Source: an uncultured beta proteobacterium
GTDB lineage: Bacteria; Pseudomonadota; Gammaproteobacteria; Burkholderiales; Burkholderiaceae_C
Assembly (NCBI GenBank): GCA_903914175.1
Contig: CAIWNX010000008.1
Span: 1-34,969, forward strand
Direction: 5' to 3'
Length of the DNA: 34,969 bases
The notes below the pieces were generated by a model. The model was not told the DNA's origin. It did not search any database and saw only the letters and a list, made by a program, of their open reading frames with translations. Below, piece after piece: positions 1 through 9,807 of this stretch (position 1 is its first letter; every line of letters begins with the position of its first letter). The position numbers were made by a program, and so were the translations under genes.

Positions 1-47
1 CCACGATTTAACTGTCAGTCAAATCAACCACTTACAGCGCATCGCTA

Positions 48-1097
48 GTGAAACACATTATAGGGGTCAATCCCGATCCCCACCTGCCCCAGGTAAAAAC
101 AGTGCGCGTGGACGAAGAGGATGCAGGCCAACGCCTGGATAATTTTCTGCTGCGCCAGCTCAAGGGCGTGCCCAAAACCCATGTCTACCGCATCATCCGC
201 AGTGGTGAGGTGCGGGTCAACAAGGGCCGTGCCGCTGCTGATACCCGGATCGCCGCGGGTGACCTGGTTCGTCTGCCGCCGCTGCGGGTGTCCGAGCGTG
301 CGGCTGAAAAGACGCAGGCCATGGCGGACCAGGTGGCCCGCGGTGCGCCGGCGCGTGAATTTACGATTCTTCTGGAAGACGAGCATCTGCTGGCCATCGA
401 CAAACCGGCCGGCGTCGCCGTGCATGGCGGCTCCGGCGTGAGTTTTGGCGTGATCGAGCAGTTGCGCATGGCGCGACCACAGGCGAGGTTTCTGGAACTG
501 GTGCACCGCCTGGACCGCGACACCAGCGGCATCCTGCTGGTTGCCAAGAAGCGCAGCGCCTTGAAGCATTTGCAGGACCAGTTTCGCGAGCGCGAAACCG
601 GCAAGACTTATCTGGCGCTGGTAGCAGGGCGCTGGCCGGCCAACAAGAAGGTGCTCGACAAACCGCTGCACAAATACTTGTTGCCCGACGGCGAGCGGCG
701 CGTCAAGGTGGTCGCTAAGGACGATCCGGACGGCATGCCTTCGGTCACCCTGGTCAAGGTGGCGCAGCGGTTGACCGGCGCACCGACATTGGCGCCGGGC
801 AGCTCGCTGGAGCTCAGCCTGCTCGAAGTCACCCTGAAGACCGGGCGCACGCACCAGATCCGTGTCCATGTTGCCAGCGAAGGCCATCCGATTCTGGGCG
901 ATGACAAGTACGGCGATTTTGAATTGAACAAGGCGCTGCAGCGGATGGCTGGCGCGTCGGCCCTGAAGCGGATGTTTCTGCATGCTTGGCGCTTGCAGTT
1001 TAATCATCCAGTCAGCGCTGAACGCGTTGAACTGCTGAGTCCATTGCCTCCCGAACTGGAAAATTTTCTTACCCATGCTGCACCCTCCACGCACTGA
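48..1097 (+). CDS. rluC: 23S rRNA pseudouridine synthase, RluC/RluD family
   Basis: GTG-initiated 349-aa ORF; N-terminal S4-like segment (AGQRLDNFLLRQLKGVPKTHVYRIIRSGEVRVN) and catalytic motif HRLDRDTSGILLVAK; later GRTHQIRVH. Confidence 0.93.
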   Translation: MKHIIGVNPDPHLPQVKTVRVDEEDAGQRLDNFLLRQLKGVPKTHVYRIIRSGEVRVNKGRAAADTRIAAGDLVRLPPLRVSERAAEKTQAMADQVARGAPAREFTILLEDEHLLAIDKPAGVAVHGGSGVSFGVIEQLRMARPQARFLELVHRLDRDTSGILLVAKKRSALKHLQDQFRERETGKTYLALVAGRWPANKKVLDKPLHKYLLPDGERRVKVVAKDDPDGMPSVTLVKVAQRLTGAPTLAPGSSLELSLLEVTLKTGRTHQIRVHVASEGHPILGDDKYGDFELNKALQRMAGASALKRMFLHAWRLQFNHPVSAERVELLSPLPPELENFLTHAAPSTH

Positions 1098-1098
1098 C

Positions 1099-1761
1099 AT
1101 GACAAGTTCCCGACAATTTGACCTGATCGCCTTCGACTGGGATGGCACCCTGTTTGATTCAACGGCGCTCATCACGCGCTGCATTCAGGAGGCGGTGTGC
1201 GACGTCGGTGGCGCGATGCCCAGCGAGCGCGACGCGTCCTACGTCATCGGCATGGGCTTGATGCAGGCGCTGGCCCACGCCGCACCGGATGTGCCGGTGG
1301 AACGCTACCCCGAACTCGGCGCCCGCTATCGCCATCATTACATCGCCCACAAGAACGACATCAGCTTGTTTAACGGCGTCTTGCCCATGCTCACCGAACT
1401 CAAATCGCGTCAGCACTGGTTGACGGTTGCCACCGGCAAGAGCCGCCAGGGGCTCGATGACGTATTGCAGGCGGTGGAACTGGTGAGCATGTTTGACGGC
1501 TCGCGCACGGCTGATGAGACAGCGGGCAAACCGCATCCGCGCATGCTGCTGGAACTGATGAGCGAGTTTGGTGTCAAGCCTGAGCGCACGCTGATGATTG
1601 GCGACACCACGCACGACCTGCAGATGGCGCTTAACGCGGGTTGTCAGAGCGTGGGGGTTAGCTACGGCGCCCATGAGCCTGATGCCTTCCACGCGCTCAA
1701 GCCCCGGTTCATCGCCCATACGGTGCGCGAACTGCACGACTGGTTGTTGAACAATGCCTGA
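1099..1761 (+). CDS. HAD-superfamily hydrolase (phosphoglycolate phosphatase-like)
   Basis: DWDGTLFDST motif I, TGKSRQGL, GKPHPRML and IGDTTHDLQMA motifs. Start placed at the ATG at 1099 just after the rluC stop; the ORF track extends to 1075. Confidence 0.9.
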   Translation: MTSSRQFDLIAFDWDGTLFDSTALITRCIQEAVCDVGGAMPSERDASYVIGMGLMQALAHAAPDVPVERYPELGARYRHHYIAHKNDISLFNGVLPMLTELKSRQHWLTVATGKSRQGLDDVLQAVELVSMFDGSRTADETAGKPHPRMLLELMSEFGVKPERTLMIGDTTHDLQMALNAGCQSVGVSYGAHEPDAFHALKPRFIAHTVRELHDWLLNNA

Positions 1762-2143
1762 GCGGAGCGTTGCGACCATGACAGAAACCGTCCCCCTGTG
1801 TGATTCGGCCGATCTGATTGACAGCGCAGAAGCCGTTGCCTTTGAAGTCCACTACGGCGGGCGTGATTGCAGCGCCTTTGCCATTCGTTTCCAGGGCCAG
1901 GTGCATGCCTACCTGAACCGTTGTGCCCACGTGCCGATGGAAATGGATTTTGTGCCGAATCGCTTTTTTGACGCCTCCGGCCAGTGGTTGATCTGTGCCA
2001 CACACGGCGCCATGTACCAGCCGCAGACCGGGGCCTGCCGCAGTGGCCCGTGCCGCGGCGGTTTGACCAAGATTGAGGTGTCGGAGCGGAATGGGCTCGT
2101 GCACTGGCATACTGGCGCCAACCTGACACCTACCAAGAACTGA
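1754..2143 (+). CDS. Rieske [2Fe-2S] domain protein
   Basis: CAH...CATH Rieske ligand pattern (RCAHVPMEMDF...LICATHGAMY); overlaps upstream stop. Confidence 0.88.
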   Translation: MPERSVATMTETVPLCDSADLIDSAEAVAFEVHYGGRDCSAFAIRFQGQVHAYLNRCAHVPMEMDFVPNRFFDASGQWLICATHGAMYQPQTGACRSGPCRGGLTKIEVSERNGLVHWHTGANLTPTKN

Positions 2144-2144
2144 A

Positions 2145-3194
2145 ATGAACGATCCCGAGATTGAGGCGCAGGCGCCCGCTAACCCGCAAGCTGATGTGAC
2201 GCCGGAGCAGCCTGCTGCAACTGACAGCGGCGCCACAAAACAGGGCGTCAAAGTGTCGTCCTCGGACGGCCATCGCTGGGAGCGCGAAACGCTGGAGAAA
2301 CTCGCTTTTGCTTCGCTGCACGAGCAAAGGCTGGCGCGGCGCTGGCGTAATTTCTTCCGTTTCACCTGGCTGGCGATCATTGTGATCGTGGTCTGGATTG
2401 GGATCAGTCACAACGGACCGAGCAAGGATGGTTCGATGCCGCACACGGCCGTGGTCGAGATCCGGGGTGAAATCGCATCCGGTGGCGAGGCCAGCGCCGA
2501 GGCAACCGTCGCGGCCTTGCGCAGCGCGTTTGAAGATGAAGGCGCACAGGCGGTCGTCTTGCTGATCAATTCGCCGGGCGGCAGTCCGGTGCAGGCGGGC
2601 ATCATCAATGACGAGATCCTGCGGCTCAAAGCCTTGCACAAGAAGCCGGTTTATGCCGTGGTGGAGGAAACCTGTGCTTCAGCCGCCTATTACATTGCAG
2701 TGGCAGCCGACAAAATCTTCGTTGACAAGGCCAGCATCGTCGGCAGCATTGGTGTGCTGATGGACGGATTCGGTTTTACCGGGCTGATGGACAAGCTCGG
2801 TGTCGAGCGTCGTCTCATGACAGCAGGGGAGAACAAGGGTTTTCTCGATCCTTTCAGCCCGCAGACCGAGAAGCAGCGCGTTTTTGCGCAAACCATGCTC
2901 GATCAAATCCATCGCCAGTTCATCAGCGTGGTCAAGGCCGGGCGCGGCAACCGGCTGAAGGAAACGCCGGAAACCTTCAGCGGCCTGTTCTGGAGCGGTC
3001 AGCAGGCGATCGAGCTTGGCTTGGCCGACCAGTTGGGCAGTCTTGATTTTGTGGCGCGCGAAATCGTCAAGGCCGAAGAAATCATTGATTACACGCGCCG
3101 TGAAAACGTGGCTGAGCGTTTGGCCAAGCGCTTCGGCGCCGCCATTGGCGAGGGCTCGGTGCGCGCCATGCGCTCGGCGACGCAACTGCGCTGA
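2145..3194 (+). CDS. sppA: S49-family signal peptide peptidase (SppA-like)
   Basis: One N-terminal TM helix; LLINSPGGSPVQAG and ASAAYYIAVAADKIFVDKASIVGSIGV motifs typical of S49 peptidases. Confidence 0.9.
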   Translation: MNDPEIEAQAPANPQADVTPEQPAATDSGATKQGVKVSSSDGHRWERETLEKLAFASLHEQRLARRWRNFFRFTWLAIIVIVVWIGISHNGPSKDGSMPHTAVVEIRGEIASGGEASAEATVAALRSAFEDEGAQAVVLLINSPGGSPVQAGIINDEILRLKALHKKPVYAVVEETCASAAYYIAVAADKIFVDKASIVGSIGVLMDGFGFTGLMDKLGVERRLMTAGENKGFLDPFSPQTEKQRVFAQTMLDQIHRQFISVVKAGRGNRLKETPETFSGLFWSGQQAIELGLADQLGSLDFVAREIVKAEEIIDYTRRENVAERLAKRFGAAIGEGSVRAMRSATQLR

Positions 3195-3200
3195 TCGGTT

Positions 3201-3977
3201 TCAGCGTCCCAAGGCAAATACAGCTGGTGTTGCGTTGTCCAGCGGCGAGGTCTTCTGGCGCCAGTTTTTCGCACTGTCGCTAGCGCAAATGGCCCGGCTC
3301 AGGGTCAATCCACTGCAAATCGCAAGCCGGGTGTTGTGCTGCAGGGTTTGCAGCAGGGTCTGCAGCATGGCGGCATTGCGATAGGGCGTTTCAATAAAGA
3401 GCTGGGTTTGCCCGGTTCGCAGGGCCAGGGCCTCGAGTTCGCGAATGCGCTGAGCGCGCTCCGTTGCATCCTGTGGCAGGTAGCCGACAAACGCAAAATT
3501 CTGGCCATTGAGTCCGCTGGCGGCCAAGGCCAGCAGCAGGGATACCGGTCCGGTCAGTGGCACGACCTTAAGACCAAGTTCATGGGCCGCACGCACCACC
3601 GACGAGCCCGGGTCTGCAACGGCTGGCATGCCGGCTTCGCTCATCAGCCCGATGTCGTTCCCGGCCAGGGCTGGCTGCAGCAGGGGGCGCGCATCGAAGT
3701 TGCCCTGGTGATCGCCTTTCTTGTGCACTTCACGCGGCAGTTCCTGGATGTGCAGCGCTTGCAGCGCGTGCCGTAACGGAATCACTTTATTGACGCGGTT
3801 CAGGTAGGCTCGGGCCGATCTGGCGTTTTCGCAGACCCAGTGTTCCAGTTGCGCAGCCACAGTCAGTGTTCCCAGGGGAAGGCTGTCCTGCAGATCGGTT
3901 TGCGCATCGCAGCCGAAATCAAGTGGCGCCGGAACGAGGTAAAGACGACCCTTCGGATTGGGTGAAATGCTTGTCAT
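3201..3977 (-). CDS. SAM-dependent methyltransferase, RsmI-like tetrapyrrole methylase fold
   Basis: GLMSEAGMPAVADPGSSVVRAAHELGLKVVPLTGPVSLLLALAASG and FVGYLP motifs; convergent with sppA. Confidence 0.85.
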   Translation of the reverse strand: MTSISPNPKGRLYLVPAPLDFGCDAQTDLQDSLPLGTLTVAAQLEHWVCENARSARAYLNRVNKVIPLRHALQALHIQELPREVHKKGDHQGNFDARPLLQPALAGNDIGLMSEAGMPAVADPGSSVVRAAHELGLKVVPLTGPVSLLLALAASGLNGQNFAFVGYLPQDATERAQRIRELEALALRTGQTQLFIETPYRNAAMLQTLLQTLQHNTRLAICSGLTLSRAICASDSAKNWRQKTSPLDNATPAVFALGR

Positions 3978-3979
3978 GG

Positions 3980-4573
3980 TCAGAGAACCTTGACGCCGGC
4001 AGCGCGGATCATGCGGCAGGTGCGGATCAGCGGCAGACCGACCAGGGCACTCGGGTCGTCGTTTTCGATCGATTCCAGCAAGGCAATGCCCAGGCCTTCG
4101 CTCTTGGCACTGCCGGCACAGTCGTACGGTGTCTCAGCCAGCAAATAGGTTTCGATCTCGTCGTCACTTAGGTCGCGAAACAGCACTTTGACCTGGGCCA
4201 GGTCCATTTGTGCAAAGCCGGTTTCATGACAGACCACCGCAACAGCCGTCTGGAAAATGACCGCTTGGCCGCGCATTTGCCGTAATTGGACCGTGGCGCG
4301 GGCGTGGGTGCCGGGCTTGCCCAGGGTTTTGCCGTCCAGGTCGGCCACCTGATCTGATCCGATGACGACGCAATCGGGAAACTGGGCTGCCACTGCACGG
4401 GCCTTGGCCATTGCCAGGCGACAGGCCAACTGCTTCGGTGTTTCTCCGGCGTGCGGTGTCTCGTCCACATCCGGCGCGGCCACTTCAAACGGGACGCGCA
4501 GGCGAGCCAGCAATTCGCGACGGTAGGGCGAAGTCGAGCCGAGGATGAGTTTTCGGTAAGTAGGTGCGGGCAT
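3980..4573 (-). CDS. maf: Maf-like nucleoside triphosphate pyrophosphatase
   Basis: LILGSTSPYRRELL, PDVDET, VIGSDQVADLDG motifs. Confidence 0.92.
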   Translation of the reverse strand: MPAPTYRKLILGSTSPYRRELLARLRVPFEVAAPDVDETPHAGETPKQLACRLAMAKARAVAAQFPDCVVIGSDQVADLDGKTLGKPGTHARATVQLRQMRGQAVIFQTAVAVVCHETGFAQMDLAQVKVLFRDLSDDEIETYLLAETPYDCAGSAKSEGLGIALLESIENDDPSALVGLPLIRTCRMIRAAGVKVL

Positions 4574-4598
4574 GGCGTCATTCTCTTACACTGCGGGC

Positions 4599-5147
4599 AT
4601 GAAACAAGAGATTCTCCCGGCGCACTTGGATGTGAAGGCCTTTGCAAACGGCGCGCGTACCCTGAATGGCCACAGTGCGCTATCGAAATTTGAGCGTCTG
4701 ATGCAGGAAACGCAAGGGCTGGGCGCTGAAAATGTTCTTGACTGGGGGGCCCAGGGTGAGCTTCGTGTGGATGAGTCCGGTGCCGAGCAGGTCTGGCTGC
4801 ATTTGACGGTCAACGCCTGCCTGCCTTTGACTTGCCAACGTTGCTTGACGCCGGCTGACATCCCCGTGACGGTGAAGCAGTCTTTCCGCTTTTGCGAAAG
4901 CGAGGAGGCCGCTGCCGCCGAGGATGCCGAAACGGAGGAGGACCTGCTGGTTCTGAGTGCAATCTTCAGCCTGACCGAGTTAATTGAGGATGAAGTGCTG
5001 ATGGCCTTGCCCCTGGTGCCACGCCATGAGACTTGCCCGGTTGCCGTCAAGTTGGCCGTGGCCGACCCCGGCTTTGAGGCAGCTTTGCTGGAAAAGACGC
5101 AGCCCTTTGCTGCTTTGGCGCAGCTCAAAAGCCGGTCGGCAGACTAG
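4599..5147 (+). CDS. YceD / DUF177 family protein
   Basis: MKQEILPAHLDVKAFA start, cysteine pair CLPLTCQRCL, acidic segment; immediately upstream of rpmF as is common. The ORF track starts earlier (4572), but the ATG at 4599 fits better. Confidence 0.88.
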   Translation: MKQEILPAHLDVKAFANGARTLNGHSALSKFERLMQETQGLGAENVLDWGAQGELRVDESGAEQVWLHLTVNACLPLTCQRCLTPADIPVTVKQSFRFCESEEAAAAEDAETEEDLLVLSAIFSLTELIEDEVLMALPLVPRHETCPVAVKLAVADPGFEAALLEKTQPFAALAQLKSRSAD

Positions 5148-5162
5148 GGCGAAGACTTGTTC

Positions 5163-5168
5163 TATAAT
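5163..5168 (+). promoter_or_regulatory. Candidate -10 element (TATAAT) upstream of rpmF
   Basis: Exact TATAAT about 90 bp before the rpmF ATG; no convincing -35 seen. Confidence 0.45.
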
Positions 5169-5256
5169 CCAACGCTTCGCGCTGGCTGTAGTCGCCGCGT
5201 TTTTCACCAACCCGAGGCATTGCAAGAAGTGCAGTGCCCATGCTTAGGAGCGGACC

Positions 5257-5439
5257 ATGGCCGTCCAACAGAATAAAAAGTCACCTTCCAAGCGCGGTAT
5301 GCACCGTTCGCACAATGCGCTGGTCGTGCCCGGTATTGCGGTTGAGCCCACCACGGGAGAAACCCATTTGCGTCACCATATCAGCCCAACCGGCTTTTAC
5401 CGTGGCCGCAAGGTGCTCAAGACCAAGTCTGAAGCCTGA
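5257..5439 (+). CDS. rpmF: 50S ribosomal protein L32
   Basis: [22 protein letters not shown]...[14 protein letters not shown]; 60 aa. Confidence 0.97.
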   Translation: MAVQQNKKSPSKRGMHRSHNALVVPGIAVEPTTGETHLRHHISPTGFYRGRKVLKTKSEA

Positions 5440-5455
5440 TCGTCTGAATCAAGCC

Positions 5456-5492
5456 AAGGCCCGAGGCTACCGTGTTTGTAGCATCGGGCCTT
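5456..5492 (+). terminator. Strong stem-loop between rpmF and plsX (attenuator/processing or terminator-like)
   Basis: AAGGCCCGA-g-GCTAC-cgtgttt-GTAGC-a-TCGGGCCTT: 9 bp + 1x1 internal mismatch + 5 bp, 7-nt loop; no clean poly-T after it. Confidence 0.6.
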
Positions 5493-5545
5493 GTCGTTTA
5501 TGCGGCCGCTAACCCTTGTCGGTTTCCCGGTCACACCAAGCTCCC

Positions 5546-6595
5546 ATGATTACCATTGCCGTTGACTGTATGGGCGGTGATCACGGTCCGTCCGTGACCC
5601 TACCTGCCTGCCGGAATTTTCTGGATCAGCACCCTGAGGCGCAGTTGTTGCTGGTTGGGTTGGCCGATAGCTTGAGTGGATTTGCTCACGCGCGTGCCAG
5701 GGCCATCGCTGCGACCGAAGTGGTTGGCATGGATGACTCGCTGGAGGTCGCGCTGCGCCGCAAGAAGGATTCTTCGATGCGCGTAGCGATCCAGCAGGTC
5801 AAGGACGGCGCTGCGCAAGCGGCGGTGTCTGCCGGCAATACCGCTGCCTTGATGGCGATATCGCGTTATGTGCTCAAGACCCTCGACGGTATTGACCGCC
5901 CCGCCATTGCCGGACAGGTACCAAATGCAAAAGGGGGCGGTACCACGGTGCTGGACATGGGGGCCAATGTGGATTGCTCGGCTGAGAATTTGCTGCAATT
6001 TGCCATGATGGGTTCGGCCCTGGTGTCAGTCTTGAGCGGTAACGACAACCCGACGGTGGGTTTGCTTAACATCGGCGAAGAAGCCATCAAGGGCAACGAG
6101 GTCATCAAGAAGGCGGGGGAACTGTTGCGGGCAGCCTCGGCAGCAGGCGACTTTAATTTCTACGGCAATGTTGAGGGTAATGACATTTTCAAGGGAACGG
6201 CCGATATTGTGGTGTGCGACGGCTTTGTCGGCAATGCGGTTCTGAAAGCCAGCGAAGGCCTGGCGACCATGATTGTGAACTTCCTGAAGACCGAATTTTC
6301 TCGCAACGTCTTTACAAAGTTTTCCGCCCTTTGCGCCTATCCGGTGATCGCTGCGCTCAAGAAACGCATGGACCATCGTCGCTACAACGGCGGCGCCTTG
6401 CTTGGCTTGCGGGGTCTGGTCTTCAAGAGCCATGGCTCAGCCGATGAGATGGCGTTTGAATATGCTTTGGCACGTGCCTATGATGCGGCGCGCAACAATC
6501 TGCTGGACCGGGTCAAGGTCCGGATTTCTCATGCAGCGCCTCTTTTGGCTAATATTGCACCCTCGCAGGCACGCGACGAGGTCGCACTTTCTTGA
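5546..6595 (+). CDS. plsX: Phosphate acyltransferase PlsX
   Basis: [20 protein letters not shown] and [30 protein letters not shown]; followed by fabH. Start set at ATG 5546 instead of ORF-track 5516. Confidence 0.96.
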   Translation: MITIAVDCMGGDHGPSVTLPACRNFLDQHPEAQLLLVGLADSLSGFAHARARAIAATEVVGMDDSLEVALRRKKDSSMRVAIQQVKDGAAQAAVSAGNTAALMAISRYVLKTLDGIDRPAIAGQVPNAKGGGTTVLDMGANVDCSAENLLQFAMMGSALVSVLSGNDNPTVGLLNIGEEAIKGNEVIKKAGELLRAASAAGDFNFYGNVEGNDIFKGTADIVVCDGFVGNAVLKASEGLATMIVNFLKTEFSRNVFTKFSALCAYPVIAALKKRMDHRRYNGGALLGLRGLVFKSHGSADEMAFEYALARAYDAARNNLLDRVKVRISHAAPLLANIAPSQARDEVALS

Positions 6596-6598
6596 TCA

Positions 6599-7576
6599 AT
6601 GAGACTTTATTCACGCATCACCGGTACTGGAAGCTGTCTTCCGTCGCGTCGATTAACCAACGCTGATCTGGCGGATGAGTTAGCGACCAGCGGCGTCGTG
6701 ACGACGGACGATTGGATTGTCGAGCGAACGGGTATTCGGGCGCGCCATTTCGCTGCCGCCGATGTTTGCAGTAGCGATCTCGGCGTTGAAGCGGCGCAGC
6801 AGGCCTTGCAAGCGGCCAAACTCCTGGCCTCGGACATTGATCTGATCATCGTTGCAACCTCGACGCCGGACATGGTGTTCCCATCGACCGCCTGCATTCT
6901 GCAAAACAAGTTAGGCGCCCATGGTTGCGCCGCGTTTGACGTGCAGGCCGTTTGCAGCGGCTTTATTTATGCCCTGACCATTGCCGATGCCATGATCAAG
7001 GCCGGTTCTGCTACCAAAGCACTGGTGATCGGCGCCGAAGTGTTTTCGCGTTTGCTTGATTTCAAGGATCGCACCACCTGTGTGCTGTTTGGCGATGGTG
7101 CTGGCGCCGTGGTGCTGGAGGCATCCCGCACCCCGGGAATTCTGGCCAGCGATCTGCACGCCGACGGCAAGCACGTTGGCATTTTGTGCGTGCCGGGCCA
7201 TGTGTCAGGCGGCAAGGTGCTGGGCGATCCCCTGCTGAAAATGGATGGCAAGGCCGTCTTCAAACTGGCCGTTGGCGTGCTCGATGAAGCCGCCCGTGCG
7301 GTGTTGGCCAAGGCGGGCAAGGTGGCAGCGGATATCGACTGGCTGATTCCACACCAGGCCAATATCCGCATCATGCAAGGGGCGGCCAGGAAGCTCAAAC
7401 TGCCGATGGACAAGGTCATCGTGACGGTGGATCAACACGGCAATACCTCGGCAGCTTCGATCCCGCTGGCGCTCGACAGTGGCATTCGCAGCGGCAAGAT
7501 AAAACCTGGGGAACTCCTGATGCTCGAAGGCGTTGGTGGCGGTTTTACCTGGGGTGCCGTGCTGCTGAACCTTTAG
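6599..7576 (+). CDS. fabH: beta-ketoacyl-ACP synthase III
   Basis: Active-site [32 protein letters not shown]; 325 aa. Confidence 0.97.
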   Translation: MRLYSRITGTGSCLPSRRLTNADLADELATSGVVTTDDWIVERTGIRARHFAAADVCSSDLGVEAAQQALQAAKLLASDIDLIIVATSTPDMVFPSTACILQNKLGAHGCAAFDVQAVCSGFIYALTIADAMIKAGSATKALVIGAEVFSRLLDFKDRTTCVLFGDGAGAVVLEASRTPGILASDLHADGKHVGILCVPGHVSGGKVLGDPLLKMDGKAVFKLAVGVLDEAARAVLAKAGKVAADIDWLIPHQANIRIMQGAARKLKLPMDKVIVTVDQHGNTSAASIPLALDSGIRSGKIKPGELLMLEGVGGGFTWGAVLLNL

Positions 7577-7634
7577 GTCACGGTGACGGTAGACACGGTC
7601 GCCTTGTTTCAAACGAAATTTTGACAAAGACAAC

Positions 7635-8585
7635 ATGACATCTTTTGCATTTGTGTTCCCGGGGCAAGGCTCCCAGTCGGTCGGCATGCTCGACGCCTGG
7701 GGCGATCATCCGGTGGTGCTGGAGACGCTGCAGGAAGCGTCGGATGCATTGGGCGAAGACATCGCACTGCTCATCCGTCAGGGACCCAAGGAGGCGTTGG
7801 CGTTGACCACGAACACCCAGCCCGTCATGTTGGTGGCGGCGATTGCGAGTTACCGGGCATGGCTGGCTGAAGGCGGCGCGCTACCCGCTGCGGTGGCCGG
7901 ACATTCACTGGGCGAGTACACGGCGCTGGTGGCTGCGGGCGTGCTGACGCTGTCGCAAGCGGCGCCGCTGGTGCGTTTCAGGGCGCAGGCGATGCAGGAG
8001 GCGGTTCCGGTAGGGGTCGGCGCCATGGCCGCCATTCTGGGCATGGAAGCAAAAAAAGTCAGTGCCGGATGCGCAGAGGTCACGGCCGAGTTCGGTGCGG
8101 GATCAAACGAAGTGGTGGAGGCGGTCAACTTCAACGACCCGATGCAGACCGTGATTGCCGGCAGCAAGGCGGCTGTGGAAAGAGCCTGTATCGTGTTGAA
8201 GGCCAACGGCGCCAAGCGTGCCTTGCCGCTGCCCGTATCGGCGCCGTTCCATAGCAGTTTGATGCGACCGGCTGCCGAAAAACTTCGGCAAAAGCTCGAA
8301 ACCATCGTGTTTTTGCCGCCTCAAATCGTTGTTGTGAATAATGTTGATGTGGCAGCCGAGGTGGATGCGGACCGGATTCGCGATGCGCTGTATCGGCAGG
8401 CCTTCGGGCCGGTGCGCTGGGTTGAGTGTGTGCAGGCCCTGAAGGCGCGCGGCCTCAGCACCGTGGTCGAATGTGGGCCCGGCAAGGTGCTGGCTGGCAT
8501 GGTCAAGCGCATTGATGCTGAAATGAATGGCTTGGCACTGTTTGACCCGGCGACGCTGGCAGAGATCAAGGGACTTCTGGCATGA
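7635..8585 (+). CDS. fabD: Malonyl-CoA:ACP transacylase
   Basis: FVFPGQGSQSVGML, GHSLGEYTALVAAG, PVSAPFHSSLM. Confidence 0.97.
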   Translation: MTSFAFVFPGQGSQSVGMLDAWGDHPVVLETLQEASDALGEDIALLIRQGPKEALALTTNTQPVMLVAAIASYRAWLAEGGALPAAVAGHSLGEYTALVAAGVLTLSQAAPLVRFRAQAMQEAVPVGVGAMAAILGMEAKKVSAGCAEVTAEFGAGSNEVVEAVNFNDPMQTVIAGSKAAVERACIVLKANGAKRALPLPVSAPFHSSLMRPAAEKLRQKLETIVFLPPQIVVVNNVDVAAEVDADRIRDALYRQAFGPVRWVECVQALKARGLSTVVECGPGKVLAGMVKRIDAEMNGLALFDPATLAEIKGLLA

Positions 8586-8646
8586 TTCGTTTCCATCCGA
8601 TGGGCACAGTGCCGGACACACAGGGTGGCAACAGGGGAGGTTGTTG

Positions 8647-9393
8647 ATGCACGATGACAAGTTTGCAGGCCAGGTAGCCCTGGTGACGGGCGCCTCGCGT
8701 GGTATTGGCGCGGCCATTGCCCTGACCTTGGCAGAACAGGGTTTGAAGGTTGTCGGCACTGCGACCACCGATGATGGCGCCGCCCGGATCGGGGCGATGC
8801 TGGCGGCTTTCCCAGGATGCGCCGGCAAGAATTTGAATGTGAATGATGCCGCCGCAGCGGAAACATTGATTGGTGAGATTGTCAAGGAACATGGCGGTTT
8901 GCAGGTGCTGGTCAACAATGCCGGCATTACCCGCGATAACTTGGCGATGCGGATGAAGGACGAGGAATGGGATGCCGTGCTCGACACCAACCTCAAGGCT
9001 GTTTTCCGGATGAGTCGCGCTGTCATGCGCACCATGATGAAGCAGCGCTATGGCCGCATCATCAGCATCACGTCCGTTGTTGGCGCGCTGGGTAATCCGG
9101 GACAGGCCAACTATGCGGCTGCGAAGGCTGGCGTTGCGGGCATGACCCGGGCCTTGGCGCGTGAACTGGGATCGCGCAACATCACGGTCAATTGCGTGGC
9201 GCCTGGATTTATTGAAACCGACATGACCGCCAGTTTGCCGGAAGAACAACAAAAAGCCTTGTTGAGTCAGATTCCACTGGGGCATCTTGGCAAGCCTTCT
9301 GATATTGCACATGCGGTGGCCTACCTGGCCTCACCGCAAGCGGCCTACGTGACAGGGCAAGAACTGCATGTCAACGGTGGCATGTTGATGTAA
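8647..9393 (+). CDS. fabG: 3-oxoacyl-ACP reductase
   Basis: SDR motifs TGASRGIG, NNAGITRDNLAMRM, YAAAKAG; ATG at 8647 preferred over ORF-track 8527. Confidence 0.96.
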   Translation: MHDDKFAGQVALVTGASRGIGAAIALTLAEQGLKVVGTATTDDGAARIGAMLAAFPGCAGKNLNVNDAAAAETLIGEIVKEHGGLQVLVNNAGITRDNLAMRMKDEEWDAVLDTNLKAVFRMSRAVMRTMMKQRYGRIISITSVVGALGNPGQANYAAAKAGVAGMTRALARELGSRNITVNCVAPGFIETDMTASLPEEQQKALLSQIPLGHLGKPSDIAHAVAYLASPQAAYVTGQELHVNGGMLM

Positions 9394-9447
9394 GCCGATT
9401 CCTCCGTTCGGTGGCCAGATTCGGGATGCGTCCCGAAGCCCGGCTAA

Positions 9448-9723
<276 letters not shown>

Positions 9724-9740
9724 GCTTTATCGCTTTGGTG

Positions 9741-9782
9741 CGCCGGGCCGCCTTTTCCGGCGGACCCGGCGGTCTTCTTTTG
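9741..9782 (+). terminator. Intrinsic terminator/attenuator between acpP and fabF
   Basis: CGCCGGGCCGCC-ttttcc-GGCGGACCCGGCG (one bulge) followed by the T-rich stretch gtcttctttt. Confidence 0.75.
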
Positions 9783-9807
9783 TTCAACTGCTGATTGCAA
9801 GTTCCTT

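Noticed and set aside
45-1184. 379-aa ORF antisense to rluC
   Set aside because: Shadow ORF opposite a well-supported RluC family gene.
6770-6790. FabH contains VCSSDL, which looks like translated Illumina adapter
   Set aside because: The DNA reads gtttgcagtagcgatctc, not the adapter GCTCTTCCGATCT, and SSDLxVEAA is a normal FabH-type segment.
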